A DNA stretch of 64,000 nt from Pseudalkalibacillus salsuginis (GCF_021646685.1 NZ_JAKJHW010000002.1:434001-498000); one strand, 5' to 3'; positions 1-8,943 are shown, numbered from the stretch's first letter. The notes: generated by a model not told the origin, from the letters alone. A program made the numbers and translations.

Positions 1-291
1 GTCGTTCCATTTTTACCTTCTTTCATCCCGTGGGATTTATGCCTTCTTCCAGTGATCTTTATGTTCTTTTTACAGATCAAACCGAAGATGTCCCCTGTTT
101 TAAAAGCGGTGCTCTTTTCAATTATGGGAGCTTTCATTGGTGAACCGATTTTTCAATGGCTGGGATATTATAAACCAATTAATTGGAACCCCATTTATTC
201 ACTCCCTATATACTTTTTAGTGTATCTAATCGGATCCTTCCTTGTTATGGGCAAACACTTTGAAGAGCTGAAAACCGAGGAAGCCAAATAG
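1..291 (+). CDS. CBO0543 family membrane protein, C-terminal part
   Basis: The reading frame is open from the first base of the window, so the gene begins outside it. About 96 residues are visible. They hold three hydrophobic stretches, a Trp/Asp pair (IPWD) near the edge, and a GEPIFQWLGYY segment followed by an NWNPIYSLPIY segment. These are typical of the CBO0543 family of small bacillary membrane proteins, whose function is unknown. The GTG at 52 is in frame but is probably not the true start, because the frame continues upstream with family-like sequence. Family call is from memory of conserved motifs. Confidence 0.7.
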   Translation, partial: VVPFLPSFIPWDLCLLPVIFMFFLQIKPKMSPVLKAVLFSIMGAFIGEPIFQWLGYYKPINWNPIYSLPIYFLVYLIGSFLVMGKHFEELKTEEAK

Positions 292-315
292 CAGCATCGG
301 TAACGACCAAACAGG

Positions 316-351
316 AGATTGTCGGAAGGCCTTTTCCTCTTCCTACAATCC
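316..351. terminator. hairpin after the CBO0543 gene
   Basis: An imperfect inverted repeat, with arms around GATTGTCGGAAGG and its near complement, lies 25 bases after the stop codon at 291. No clear T-run follows on the plus strand, so termination is only possible. Bases 352-524 show nothing I can support. Confidence 0.3.
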
Positions 352-524
352 CCAGGTACACCTTTACTAATATGATGCCAAAAGCGCCAAGTCCCTGCCA
401 AGCTTAAGCAATAACCCCCTCTTATATTTGGAATAGTAGTATTTTCACACTATAAGAAAGCCTATTCCTTGTGTATCAGTGCAACTAAGGTCCGCCGTCG
501 CCCCAGGCTTGGCTTTACCAAAAT

Positions 525-891
525 TTCTTTAAAAGGTGTTTGATGACGCCTCCACCAAGAATGGTCGCCTCAGGATCAGATTGGTCATCCCTATTCCAAG
601 ATAGAAGCCTGCCTCCTTAAATGCTCTCAATGCAAGCTCGTTTCTCTTTCGAATCGATGACTCCAGCTGCGGCTACACCGATTCCAGCCATTTCATCTAT
701 TGAGACATTGCTATTACAACAGCTCATCAATCATCCTATAGACTCTGTCTAACACCTCAACTGGACAGGTTTCCGGATCGGTATCAATGGATATTTTTTC
801 CGAATATATCTCCTGTTTTGTTGATGACTGCCCCAGTAATATTGGTTCCGCCGATATCCTGGCCTATCGCATGCGGTTTGCTGTTATTCAT
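525..891 (-). pseudogene. ROK family kinase/regulator relic
   Basis: The minus strand starts with an ATG at 891 and reads an N-terminus with the ROK-type phosphate motif (GQDIGGTNITGAVI). After about 35 codons it shifts frame (IDTDPETCPVEVLDRV), shifts again (MAGIGVAAAGVIDSKE), and then jumps directly to a C-terminal ROK signature (ATILGGGVIK) that ends in TAA at 525. A full ROK protein is about 300 residues; here most of the middle is missing and at least two frameshifts are present. It begins 13 bases after the stop of the TIM-barrel gene on the same strand, so the two probably belonged to one sugar-use operon. Confidence 0.75.
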
Positions 892-904
892 GTGTATCTT
901 CCTG

Positions 905-1732
905 TTACCTCTTGAAAGGAAAGATTTCGTCCATCGTGTCAGCAAGATTTCCTATGAAAGACTGGTGAAAATGTTGATGTGGAGGTATTTCAGGAATGAC
1001 GAATCCTTCATACCCGATTTCCTCCAGCGCATCTGTTACTCGGTTCCATTTGATATCTCCTGCCAAAAGAGGAACAAATCCATTTGCATTTCCAACACTT
1101 GCTTTAAAGTCTTTGACATGAACCGATTTTATACGGTCAGAAAGAATTCTGATCCAGTCCTCTGGAAATCCGAATGGATACACATTGCCAGCATCAAAAT
1201 AAACCCCTATGTTCGGACTTTTAAATTCATCTACAAACTGTCGCATCTCAAGAGGACTTAATAGGAATTTATTCCAGACATTCTCAATTCCGATTGTAAT
1301 ACCAGCTTTTTCAGCAAGAGGTAGCAACTTTCGCAATGATTCCTGTGAACTTCCATACGCTTTTTCATACGACACATGCTCATTAACGACCCCCGGCACT
1401 ACCAGTACGGTATCGGCTTCGAAAACTACCGCCATCCGGATCATCTCTTCAACGATCGCCAGCCCTTTCTGGCGTATATTTGCATCCTCATCTGTCAACG
1501 GGCATTTCCATAATAAATCTGTCGATAAACTAGGAAGGGATAGCCCTGCGTCTAAAGCTTTCAGTTTAATGTCCATCAAGTCTTTGTCTTTCAAATTCAG
1601 TGGCAATGGTGCAAATGGATCATCAGAAAGGTTCAACTCTACCCCTTCATATCCATGGTCCCTGGCTGACTTGAAAATGTCCTCTATTGAATAGGATTCA
1701 GGGAAACACCAAGCATTTATACCTTTGTTCAT
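905..1732 (-). CDS. sugar phosphate isomerase/epimerase, xylose-isomerase-like TIM barrel
   Basis: The 275-residue protein belongs to the AP-endonuclease-2/xylose isomerase-like TIM-barrel superfamily, whose members isomerise or epimerise sugars and keto-sugars with a divalent metal. Likely metal and catalytic positions are Glu150 in GIEN, Asp180 in FDAGN, His205 in HVKDF and Glu248 in IPEI, spaced as in the family. The length is normal and there is no signal peptide, so it is cytoplasmic. It is followed by a ROK relic and preceded, across a tandem-repeat spacer, by two Gfo/Idh/MocA dehydrogenases. That combination is common in inositol or rare-sugar loci. The substrate cannot be told from sequence. 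Confidence 0.8.
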   Translation of the reverse strand: MNKGINAWCFPESYSIEDIFKSARDHGYEGVELNLSDDPFAPLPLNLKDKDLMDIKLKALDAGLSLPSLSTDLLWKCPLTDEDANIRQKGLAIVEEMIRMAVVFEADTVLVVPGVVNEHVSYEKAYGSSQESLRKLLPLAEKAGITIGIENVWNKFLLSPLEMRQFVDEFKSPNIGVYFDAGNVYPFGFPEDWIRILSDRIKSVHVKDFKASVGNANGFVPLLAGDIKWNRVTDALEEIGYEGFVIPEIPPHQHFHQSFIGNLADTMDEIFPFKR

Positions 1733-1840
1733 TCACACCCTCTCCAATCCACGATTGAATCGTTGTTTATCATGACGTTCAGGTCTTATAATATTGATCA
1801 TACCCCCAGCTTGGTAAGCTCTTAATATGCTAACCTATAT

Positions 1841-2048
1841 AGCCTTTTTGAGGACTTTACATCCGGTTTTTCAGACTCAAAGGGTCTTATAAAGCCTCTA
1901 TGAGGACCTTACATCCGGTTTTCCGCACTCAAAGGGTCTTATAAAGCCTCTATGAGGACCTTACATCCGGTTTTCCGCACTTAAAGGGTCTTATAAAGCC
2001 TCTATGAGGACCTTACATCCGGTTTTTCGCACTCAAAGGGTCTTATAA
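1841..2048. repeat. four tandem copies of a 52-bp unit
   Basis: Four head-to-tail units lie at 1841-1892, 1893-1944, 1945-1996 and 1997-2048. Units 2-4 differ from one another at only a few bases and unit 1 is more diverged. Each has the form AGCCTCTATGAGGACCTT, then ACATCCGGTTTTCCGCACTC, then AAAGGGTCTTATAA. AGGACCTT can pair with AAGGGTCT (with G-U pairs), and CGG-TTTT-CCG can form a small inner hairpin, so each unit could fold. They sit between the stop of a Gfo/Idh gene and the start of the isomerase gene on the minus strand. Confidence 0.95.
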
Positions 2049-2076
2049 TACTCAAACTTCATCATTTACACATGCA

Positions 2077-3051
2077 TCAGCCAATGTATATTGGCTTTTT
2101 CCTAGATGCTGATTCATAAGCGGCAATCGCCACTTCTACCGCTCTCATCCCATCCTCACCAGTGATGGAAGGCTCTCGCTTGTTCAGTACGGTTGTGACA
2201 AAATCCTGGATCAATCCAAAATCCATGTCATCACCCCAGAAATCCCACGCTAACCCTTTGTCATCGCTGTAAACATTCACTTTCTGGGCAAACGCGTCGA
2301 TCGAGACCATACCATCAGTGCCGATGATTTCAAGAGTGACATCCCCCCATGTCGGGTAGGTCTTGTTACGGTTCCAGCTGCAATCTAATGTGGCGAATAC
2401 TCCATTTGTGAATTCCAGTGTAAGAATGCCGCAATCATCAATCTTTTCCTCAGTGATCAGCTGGTCCACTTCAGCATAGACTTCATTCACCTCTGCTTTC
2501 ATCAACCAGCGCATGACATCCACAACATGTACAGTGTGATCCATCACCGCTCCGCCGCCTGATTTTTTCGGATCAATGAACCAGCCACCTGGATTCGTTC
2601 CCCGGTTCGTCCCCTTCATGGCAAGGATTCGTCCTAGTTTCCCCGCTTCCACCAGCTCCTTCGCCCGAATGATCGATGTATTGAAGCGGACAGGAAATGC
2701 CGTCTGGAGGATGACTCCATTTTCCTTGCATACGGCGACCATTTTTTTTGCATCTACGGTATTGGTCGCCAATGGTTTCTCACACAGGATGTGTTTCCCT
2801 GCTTCAGCAGCTGCGGTCACATGATCCACGTGATGCACGTTTTCAGAAGTGACAATCACCGCTTCTATTTCAGCACTCAGCAATGAATCGACATCCCGGT
2901 AGTAGTCGGTCTGAAAAGTATCAGCCATTTTTGTACCACGGGTTACGTTGTCATCTGCAATTCCAGCCAGTTCGACTCCGTCAATCCTTTGAATGGATCT
3001 GGCATAACTATAAGCATGCATATGAGCGAAACTTATGATTCCGATTTTCAT
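2077..3051 (-). CDS. Gfo/Idh/MocA family oxidoreductase
   Basis: This is a 324-residue NAD(P)-dependent dehydrogenase of the glucose-fructose oxidoreductase/inositol dehydrogenase/MocA family. The N-terminal Rossmann strand (MKIGIISFAHMHA) has His-rich residues where the usual GxGxxG glycines stand, as in one subgroup of the family. The EKP motif is at 91-93, followed by a GGAVMDHTVHVVD segment that carries the usual substrate-binding His and Asp. It lies 12 bases downstream of a second Gfo/Idh gene on the same strand, so the two are almost certainly co-transcribed. Substrate is unknown; a cyclitol or keto-sugar is likely from context. Confidence 0.85.
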   Translation of the reverse strand: MKIGIISFAHMHAYSYARSIQRIDGVELAGIADDNVTRGTKMADTFQTDYYRDVDSLLSAEIEAVIVTSENVHHVDHVTAAAEAGKHILCEKPLATNTVDAKKMVAVCKENGVILQTAFPVRFNTSIIRAKELVEAGKLGRILAMKGTNRGTNPGGWFIDPKKSGGGAVMDHTVHVVDVMRWLMKAEVNEVYAEVDQLITEEKIDDCGILTLEFTNGVFATLDCSWNRNKTYPTWGDVTLEIIGTDGMVSIDAFAQKVNVYSDDKGLAWDFWGDDMDFGLIQDFVTTVLNKREPSITGEDGMRAVEVAIAAYESASRKKPIYIG

Positions 3052-3063
3052 GAAAACTCCTCC

Positions 3064-4077
3064 TTAAACTCGCGGGTGTACCTTTTCTGAATTCAGAGTA
3101 ACCGGCTTTCCCGACTGGATCGACTCCAGAGCGGCAATAGCAATTTCTACCGCTTTATAAGCGTCTTCTGCTGTCACTTTCGGTTCCTCATCTCGTTCGA
3201 TGCATAATAAAAAGTGTTCAAGCTCCAGATAATAAGGGGTCTTTTTCAATGGACTTTCCGGAACCGCGACCCCGCCAGCCCCCTTTCCAGCCTTCTTGCT
3301 CTTCATGACAAGTGGCATTTCTTTTGCACTGTCATAGTCAATGATTCCTTTCTGTCCTGCAATCTCGTATCTCGTCGTAAATCCCTCATGTGCCCACGAG
3401 CCTTCCACATGGGCGATTACCCCGCTTTTAAAGCGGAGGGTGACCAGGGCATAATCAAGGCGCAGTAAATTCCTACCTAACAAGCTTTTGGCATAGACTC
3501 GTTCCACTTCTCCGAACATCCATCGCAAATAGTCAAAATCATGGATGATCATATCGAGGATCAGACCGCCGCTGTAACTAAAATCGGCATACCAATCGTT
3601 CCAGCCTGTCGGAAAGATTCCCCCGCGAAACGTACGAGCCACTGCGGGTTTGCCTATGGCCCCTTCTTCAATCCGTTTTTTCGCTAACTCATATTCAGGA
3701 AAGAAACGGACTACGTGCGCGACGAACAACTTTACATTCTTTTCTCTACAGAAATCGATAATCCCCCTCGCATCCTCAAGGGTGCGGGCGATCGGCTTCT
3801 CGCAGATGATATCGATCCCAATCTCCGCGAACCGAAAGACCATTTCTTTATGCATAAAGGTAGGCAAGCATATATCGACTATATTTAAATAATCGAGTGT
3901 GGATAGTGCTTCATCGACTGAAGCAAAGACCGGCGCACCAAGTGGGGAAGCAACCTTGGCTGCTTTTTCATAATCACTGTCCACGATCCCGACTACTTGT
4001 ACGTCATCCATCTCAGCATAAGCCGCTGCATGCACTTTTCCCATCGTACCTGCTCCCAGAATTAACACATGATGCAT
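3064..4077 (-). CDS. Gfo/Idh/MocA family oxidoreductase
   Basis: A 337-residue member of the Gfo/Idh/MocA family with a canonical dinucleotide motif GAGTMG at residues 8-13, EKP at 93-95, and a GGLILDMIIHDFDYLRW segment giving the catalytic His/Asp region. It acts in the cytoplasm on a sugar or cyclitol with NAD(P). The start ATG at 4077 follows a GAGAGG-like ribosome site. It is upstream of the other Gfo/Idh gene with a 12-base gap. Only a relic of a sugar ABC permease remains upstream, so the pair now appears cut off from its transporter. Confidence 0.87.
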   Translation of the reverse strand: MHHVLILGAGTMGKVHAAAYAEMDDVQVVGIVDSDYEKAAKVASPLGAPVFASVDEALSTLDYLNIVDICLPTFMHKEMVFRFAEIGIDIICEKPIARTLEDARGIIDFCREKNVKLFVAHVVRFFPEYELAKKRIEEGAIGKPAVARTFRGGIFPTGWNDWYADFSYSGGLILDMIIHDFDYLRWMFGEVERVYAKSLLGRNLLRLDYALVTLRFKSGVIAHVEGSWAHEGFTTRYEIAGQKGIIDYDSAKEMPLVMKSKKAGKGAGGVAVPESPLKKTPYYLELEHFLLCIERDEEPKVTAEDAYKAVEIAIAALESIQSGKPVTLNSEKVHPRV

Positions 4078-4092
4078 TGAAACCTCTCCCTT

Positions 4093-4165
4093 CTATTCTT
4101 TTACAGCTCCTGACATGAAGCCTTTTATGAAGTATTTTTGAACAAAACTTAACATTACGGCAATT
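4093..4165 (-). pseudogene. relic: 3' end of a carbohydrate ABC transporter permease
   Basis: Just upstream of the Gfo/Idh start, the minus strand reads MLSFVQKYFIKGFMSGAVKE and then TAG at 4093. This is the characteristic tail of MalG-type carbohydrate permeases (QKYFVKGIMAGAVKG in many family members). Sequence before about 4165 no longer resembles a permease. Only the last 25 or so codons of a gene of about 280 codons remain, consistent with a deletion that removed the transporter of this sugar locus. Confidence 0.7.
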
Positions 4166-4256
4166 CTCCATGAAACCGTTTTTCCCTTTTTATTTTTTAA
4201 ACAGATTCAAAAATGATTTCCATGTTATCTCTCGTTTAGTCTCTCTATATATAAAA

Positions 4257-4288
4257 ACCACACAACATTAACGTTGATGTTGTGTGGT
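4257..4288 (-). terminator. rho-independent terminator of the ald operon
   Basis: A perfect 12-bp inverted repeat (ACCACACAACAT and ATGTTGTGTGGT) with an 8-base loop is followed, on the minus strand, by TTTTTAT. It lies about 80 bases after the alanine dehydrogenase stop and closes the long minus-strand operon. The plus-strand side also has a short T-run (TCATTTT). Confidence 0.85.
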
Positions 4289-4370
4289 CATTTTAAATGG
4301 CCTTAACCCCGCCATACTCTATTCTAGTTTTCAAACCTCAGACTTGACTAGCACATAGCGATCATCAAAT

Positions 4371-5510
4371 TTAAGAGGTTGTTGCATATTCTTTATTTTC
4401 TAGTGCCTCATAGATATTTGTATACGTGTAGCCATGTGCATCAGCTACTCCTTCTAGAGTGACTTTACCATTCATTACATTAATCCCTTTTGCTAAGGCA
4501 GGATTATCCAAAGCTGCTTTTTCATACCCCTTGTTTGCAATTTCCAACCCAAATTGCGTTGTGACATTCGTTAAAGCAATGGTAGAAGTTCGTGAGACAG
4601 CACCAGGCATATTTGCTACAGCATAATGGACGACATTATGTCTAACATAAGTAGGGTCAGCATGAGTTGTTATATGATCGATTGTTTCAATCGAACCTCC
4701 CTGGTCAACTGCAACATCGACGATTACAGACCCCGCCCGCATGTCTTTAACCATATCCTCTGTAACGATTTGTGGGGCTCGGGCTCCTGGTACTAAAACT
4801 GCTCCAATTAACAAATCAGCAGATTTTACTGCAAGTCTTACTGTTTGGGGGTTAGATATTATGGTTTTTAACTGTCCATTAAACTGGTCATCCAATTGCC
4901 GTAAACGATCTGCACTTATGTCTAGTATTGTTACACTAGCCCCTAAGCCTAAGGCCATTTTGGCAGCATTCGTTCCTACTACGCCTCCCCCTATAATGAC
5001 GACTTCTGCCGGAGCAACACCAGGAACTCCTCCAAGCAATATTCCCTTTCCACCTTTACTGTTTTCTAAAAACTGGGCACCTATTTGTACAGACATACGC
5101 CCTGCAACTTCACTCATAGGTGTTAATAAGGGAAGAGAACCATTTTCTAATTGGATCGTTTCATACGCTATAGCAATAACTCCGTTTTCTAAAAGAGATT
5201 GTGTAAGATTTGGCACGGGAGCTAAATGCAAATATGTGTATAGAATTAAACCCTCTTTAAAAAACTTATATTCTGATTCGATCGGTTCTTTCACTTTAAT
5301 GACCATATCTACATCCCAAGCGTTTTGAGGATCCTGCACAATTGTTGCTCCTGCATTTATATAATCATTATCGGTAAACCCACTTTCACGACCTGCATTT
5401 TTTTCGATCAGCACTTTATGTCCAGCATTTATATAGACAGCAACATTGTTAGGTGTCAGCGCTACCCGGTTTTCATTGTTTTTTACTTCTCGAGGCACAC
5501 CAATTATCAT
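4371..5510 (-). CDS. ald: alanine dehydrogenase
   Basis: This enzyme oxidatively deaminates L-alanine to pyruvate and ammonia with NAD. The N-terminus [20 protein letters not shown] is nearly the B. subtilis Ald sequence, and the NAD-binding GGGVVG motif lies in the middle. I chose the ATG at 5510 rather than 5516: it lies 7 bases from AAGGGG and gives a 379-residue protein, close to the usual 378. It is the last gene of the long operon and is followed by the terminator at 4257-4288. With the aminotransferase upstream it could regenerate pyruvate from alanine made during beta-alanine transamination. Confidence 0.95.
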   Translation of the reverse strand: MIIGVPREVKNNENRVALTPNNVAVYINAGHKVLIEKNAGRESGFTDNDYINAGATIVQDPQNAWDVDMVIKVKEPIESEYKFFKEGLILYTYLHLAPVPNLTQSLLENGVIAIAYETIQLENGSLPLLTPMSEVAGRMSVQIGAQFLENSKGGKGILLGGVPGVAPAEVVIIGGGVVGTNAAKMALGLGASVTILDISADRLRQLDDQFNGQLKTIISNPQTVRLAVKSADLLIGAVLVPGARAPQIVTEDMVKDMRAGSVIVDVAVDQGGSIETIDHITTHADPTYVRHNVVHYAVANMPGAVSRTSTIALTNVTTQFGLEIANKGYEKAALDNPALAKGINVMNGKVTLEGVADAHGYTYTNIYEALENKEYATTS

Positions 5511-5603
5511 ATTCATACCCCTTTAAGAATAAGTTAGTTTATTGACATTGTTTTTCTTCTGAACAGAAGATGATGGTAAATTTAATTGCAGTCAAATAAG
5601 AAG

Positions 5604-6212
5604 TTAATAAACTTTATACGTTTGACCGGACTGGGCTCCTAGGATACTTTTCTTGTATGCAAGGGCTACATCCTTAGCTTCTCTAGGTTTAAACCCTTTA
5701 AACAACGAACCATACTTTTCTTTTGCTTCAGTAACCATCGTTGGGCTTACATTATTAATACGAATATTTTTAGGTAGTTCGATTGCCGCAGACCTCACAA
5801 AAGCTTGCACTCCCCCGTTTGCCATGGCAGCTGAAGAAGCTGTTACTAACGGATCGTCCATTAAAATACCTGTCGTTAATGTAATACTTCCATTTTCCCG
5901 AATGTAATCAAGACCAAGAAGGACTAAATTAATTTGTCCGAGAAGTTTACTATTAACAGCCACTAAATTTTGCTCGGGGGTCATTTCTTTTACGTGACCA
6001 AAGTGGGCCGCCCCGGCCGTGCAGACTAACGCATCTATTTCACCTACTTTATTAAACATCTCTCTAATACTCTCAGTTGATGTAATGTCTACCTTCACAT
6101 CAGCATTCGTTCTAGCCGCACTTATAATATCCGCATCAGATTTCATTTCATTTGCAACCGCTGTTCCTAGAGTACCAGTTGCGCCTACTAGTAAAAGTCT
6201 CATAATTTTCAC
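5604..6212 (-). CDS. short-chain dehydrogenase/reductase
   Basis: A compact SDR of about 200 residues begins with the nucleotide-binding LLLVGATGTLG strand. It has VCTAGAAHFG near residue 70 and NVSPTMV near 160 (numbered from the GTG). The classic YxxxK pair is not obvious; the segment around 130 reads SSAAMANGGVQAFVRSAA, which aligns with atypical short SDRs that lack the tyrosine. AAAGGTGG precedes both a GTG at 6212 and an ATG at 6203; either may be the start, and the family N-terminus favours the ATG. It lies between the FAD subunit gene and ald in the same operon. Its role in the pathway is unknown. Confidence 0.75.
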   Translation of the reverse strand: MKIMRLLLVGATGTLGTAVANEMKSDADIISAARTNADVKVDITSTESIREMFNKVGEIDALVCTAGAAHFGHVKEMTPEQNLVAVNSKLLGQINLVLLGLDYIRENGSITLTTGILMDDPLVTASSAAMANGGVQAFVRSAAIELPKNIRINNVSPTMVTEAKEKYGSLFKGFKPREAKDVALAYKKSILGAQSGQTYKVY

Positions 6213-6268
6213 GCTTCCACCTTTCATAGTCTGATTACCAATCGTTAATAATGATATGTTACTAGAAG

Positions 6269-7504
6269 TTAAGCTTCCCTTTTTTTAATTTTCGATATTT
6301 GTGTCAGATCAACTTCAGACTTTTGATAGAACTTCTTACGTGCATCAGAAATACCAGGATGAAACTGGATTAAAGCTTTATCTCTGGTAATGTTAACATT
6401 CTCAATTGCTTTATTTATTGAGGTCTCCATTTGCTCCCAATCGTTCATAATATCTGCAGCTATAGCCAACCCAGCAACTCTTCCTTGAGCCATTGCTACT
6501 TTCGCACTTTCAATACCTGTTATATTTCCAGCTACATAAAGACCAGGAATATTCGTCTGCATTTGTTCATTGTGCACCGGAACATGACCACCTAGCTCTG
6601 GTATATATTTGAATGAGCAACCGATGATTGAAGCAAGTTCTGATAAAGGGGTTAATCCTCCCGCAATACATACAAAGTCAGCGTCCACTACTTTTTCACT
6701 TGTATGATCAATTTCACCGTTTGCCTTAATATTCGCTGTCCGTACACCGGTAGCAAAACGATCTCCTACGATTTCTAGAGCAGCATTCTTAAGGCGAAGT
6801 GGGATATCAAACATTCTGATCCCTTTTCTCGGAAAAAGCTTTATTGCAATTTTGGGATGTACCAATTTCCCTATTTTACCTAGTTGGCGAAGTATAGGAG
6901 TAGGTGCAAGATGTGTCAATCGCATTAAAGAAGATAAAACCTGTTCAGGATTGCCAGCTTCGTTTGACGTAATATCTGCTTTAGGAATAATGATTTCTTT
7001 AACATTTACACCACATAACTTTAGTTCATTCGCAATAGCCATAGACAACACGTTAGCTCCAATAATGATACATGAATTTCCTGGCTTTACTCGATGAACA
7101 TTTCCCATTATCTGAGCTGCTCCTATGGTCATTACTCCTGGAAGGGTCCACCCTTTCACTGGAATAGGACTTTCTGTAGCTCCTGTAGCTAGAAGCAGTT
7201 TTTCAGCTTTGTATTCCCCTTTAGTGGTGTATACGTCCCATCCATTTTTCGATTGACTAATATCATAAACGGAAACCTCACACTGAATCGTTACCCCTAA
7301 TTGACGAGCCCGTTGACTAAGCTGTTCTCCTTTCTGTATACCATTCCACCATTCACCGTTTGGTTCTTGATGAAGCTGTCCGAGAAGACGCCCACCTGCC
7401 TTCGGGAATTCGTCAATCACAGTAACAGATAGCCCTTTTTCTGCTGCAGCAATTGCAGCACTTAATCCAGCAGGTCCAGCTCCAATGATAAGAAGGTCTG
7501 ACAC
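6269..7504 (-). CDS. FAD-dependent dehydrogenase subunit (HcnB/OoxA-like, without BFD tail)
   Basis: The 411-residue flavoprotein has an N-terminal FAD motif GAGPAG (residues 8-13), a mid-protein LATGATESPIPVKGWTLPGV segment and a C-terminal VAGNITGIESAKVA segment. It resembles the larger flavin subunit of hydrogen cyanide synthase, opine oxidases and multi-subunit D-hydroxyproline or proline dehydrogenases. In those proteins a BFD-like [2Fe-2S] domain is usually fused to the C-terminus. Here it is missing and is encoded separately at 7810. With the neighbouring iron-sulfur protein and the DadA-like subunit at 9874 it probably forms one complex that passes electrons on to the respiratory chain. 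Confidence 0.82.
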   Translation of the reverse strand: MSDLLIIGAGPAGLSAAIAAAEKGLSVTVIDEFPKAGGRLLGQLHQEPNGEWWNGIQKGEQLSQRARQLGVTIQCEVSVYDISQSKNGWDVYTTKGEYKAEKLLLATGATESPIPVKGWTLPGVMTIGAAQIMGNVHRVKPGNSCIIIGANVLSMAIANELKLCGVNVKEIIIPKADITSNEAGNPEQVLSSLMRLTHLAPTPILRQLGKIGKLVHPKIAIKLFPRKGIRMFDIPLRLKNAALEIVGDRFATGVRTANIKANGEIDHTSEKVVDADFVCIAGGLTPLSELASIIGCSFKYIPELGGHVPVHNEQMQTNIPGLYVAGNITGIESAKVAMAQGRVAGLAIAADIMNDWEQMETSINKAIENVNITRDKALIQFHPGISDARKKFYQKSEVDLTQISKIKKREA

Positions 7505-7529
7505 TTTACTTCACCTACTTTAAGTAAAC

Positions 7530-7826
7530 TTAAGATAACGAATGTATTCTCATTCCTTCTGAGACAGGCGTTAAGCATGCCCTTACAATATTTTCTTCAT
7601 TTACGCGAACTCTGCATTCAAAGCAATGACCAATATTACAATAAACCCCTCTTCCTTTCCCGCTTACTTCATGATATCTTAATGTCTTTACTCCTTCTGC
7701 CATCATGGCTGAAGCTATGGTATCACCTTCATAAGCTTGATAGGCTTGATCATCGAAATAGATTGTTATTCTCCGTTGATTTTCCAAATTTCCTAGAACA
7801 GGGTGGTATTCAACTCTCATCGTCAT
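7530..7826 (-). CDS. (2Fe-2S) ferredoxin-like subunit (HcnA-like)
   Basis: This 98-residue protein carries Cys63, Cys68, Cys71 and Cys84 (VYCNIGHCFECRV then RACLTPV), the plant-type [2Fe-2S] pattern of the small subunits of hydrogen cyanide synthase, sarcosine oxidase-like and opine oxidases. Such subunits shuttle electrons between two flavoproteins. The start ATG at 7826 follows AGGAGG by 8 bases and lies inside the 3' end of the upstream BFD-like gene (17-base overlap), a sign of translational coupling. The FAD subunit follows after 25 bases. Confidence 0.85.
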   Translation of the reverse strand: MTMRVEYHPVLGNLENQRRITIYFDDQAYQAYEGDTIASAMMAEGVKTLRYHEVSGKGRGVYCNIGHCFECRVRVNEENIVRACLTPVSEGMRIHSLS

Positions 7827-8103
7827 TCCCGCTACCTCCTAACTGCCCGAAGGTTACTGGCCGTATAGGCGGACGATAGCTGAGTTGACTTTCATTGCTA
7901 ACCTTCTCATTGTTGATGTCTTGTACAACTTTTTCTATAATTGTTCGACATATTCTTCCTCCACAATATCCCATTCCAGCGCGCGTTCTTAATTTCACTT
8001 CACGGGAAGAACAATGAAAATGATGGACTATGTCTTTAATCGTACCTAAAGATACTTCCTCACATCTGCATATAATCTTATCGTCATCACTTATCACCGC
8101 CAT
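7810..8103 (-). CDS. BFD-like (2Fe-2S)-binding protein
   Basis: A 97-residue protein with Cys12, Cys14, Cys47 and Cys52 (ICRCEEV and GYCGGRICR), the pattern of bacterioferritin-associated-ferredoxin-like domains. This domain is normally the C-terminal part of HcnB/OoxA-type flavoproteins. Here it is a free-standing gene two genes upstream of the flavoprotein that lacks it, so the ancestral subunit appears split into two chains. The tail after residue 70 is proline- and serine-rich and overlaps the next gene by 17 bases. Confidence 0.82.
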   Translation of the reverse strand: MAVISDDDKIICRCEEVSLGTIKDIVHHFHCSSREVKLRTRAGMGYCGGRICRTIIEKVVQDINNEKVSNESQLSYRPPIRPVTFGQLGGSGNDDES

Positions 8104-8115
8104 TCCACCTCCTTG

Positions 8116-8943
8116 TTATAGAAAGCCACCGTAGGGTTTTTGTGATGTCGCCATATGCGCCCACCGAATCATTGTAATAAAATCATATACCGGCAAACCA
8201 ACTGCCCTTTGAATATCTGCAGCATATGGTGGAAGATCACTACATTCAAGCAGTATAGCTCCCATGTCTGGATGGTTATGGACAAGTTCCAGAGAAGCTT
8301 TCACAACTTCTCTACGAACGATATCGTTGTCAAAACTTCCTCTGCTTTCAGTTATTGCTGAAAATTCTGGGAGCCTTCCTAAGTCTTTCACTTTTATATA
8401 TTCAGTATTATTGACTCCACAGCTTTGAAAAAGATCATCTGTCAATCCATTGATATCTGCTGTTAAAACCCCCACGCTTTGTTCTAATTTTAATCCCTGC
8501 TTGATCCATGGGAGTTGAATAACACTTGATAAGAATACTGGTATATCAACCGCATTAGCGACTTGCTTTTGGTAATTCCCAAAAAAACCGCAGGCCCCAC
8601 AAATTACCTTGGCCCCTTCTTTTTCAAAATCTAGGGCTGCAGCAATAATATCGTCCACTAATGTTGGATCACCCGCATGTATTCTTTCTTGCGTGCACCC
8701 GGGTACTACTTTCATCACTACTGGAAAGTCATATGTGGATAGATTAGCTACATTTCCAGGCAAGGTCGGATACCAGCAACCATCTAAAAATAATATTCCA
8801 ACTGAATACCCCGAGACATACTGTCCTTTCTTCATCTGTATTCTTGTATTGGATCCTTCACTAATGAGGCCATATTCTTGAGATTGATTTATTGACACTT
8901 TCTCACATCCTATCTCACCGTTACATATTCTCCATTGCTGCAA
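8116..8943 (-). CDS. aspartate/glutamate racemase family protein
   Basis: The protein belongs to the cofactor-independent Asp/Glu/hydantoin racemase superfamily. It has the two active-site cysteines in the expected places, Cys118 in CGACGFFG and Cys234 in LLECSDLPPY (275-residue numbering). The motif DGCWYPTLPGNVAN near residue 60 is typical of an uncharacterised branch. The TTG at 8943 touches the upstream stop; a GTG at 8898 after AGGATGTGAG is a likelier start and gives about 260 residues. Located between the DapA-like lyase and the iron-sulfur subunits, it may supply the D-isomer used by the dehydrogenase. That role is inference; substrate is not known. Confidence 0.78.
   Translation of the reverse strand: MQQWRICNGEIGCEKVSINQSQEYGLISEGSNTRIQMKKGQYVSGYSVGILFLDGCWYPTLPGNVANLSTYDFPVVMKVVPGCTQERIHAGDPTLVDDIIAAALDFEKEGAKVICGACGFFGNYQKQVANAVDIPVFLSSVIQLPWIKQGLKLEQSVGVLTADINGLTDDLFQSCGVNNTEYIKVKDLGRLPEFSAITESRGSFDNDIVRREVVKASLELVHNHPDMGAILLECSDLPPYAADIQRAVGLPVYDFITMIRWAHMATSQKPYGGFL

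Noticed and set aside
1841-2048. CRISPR array in the tandem repeats
   Set aside because: The 52-bp units are directly adjacent and the whole unit repeats; there are no unique spacers and no cas genes.
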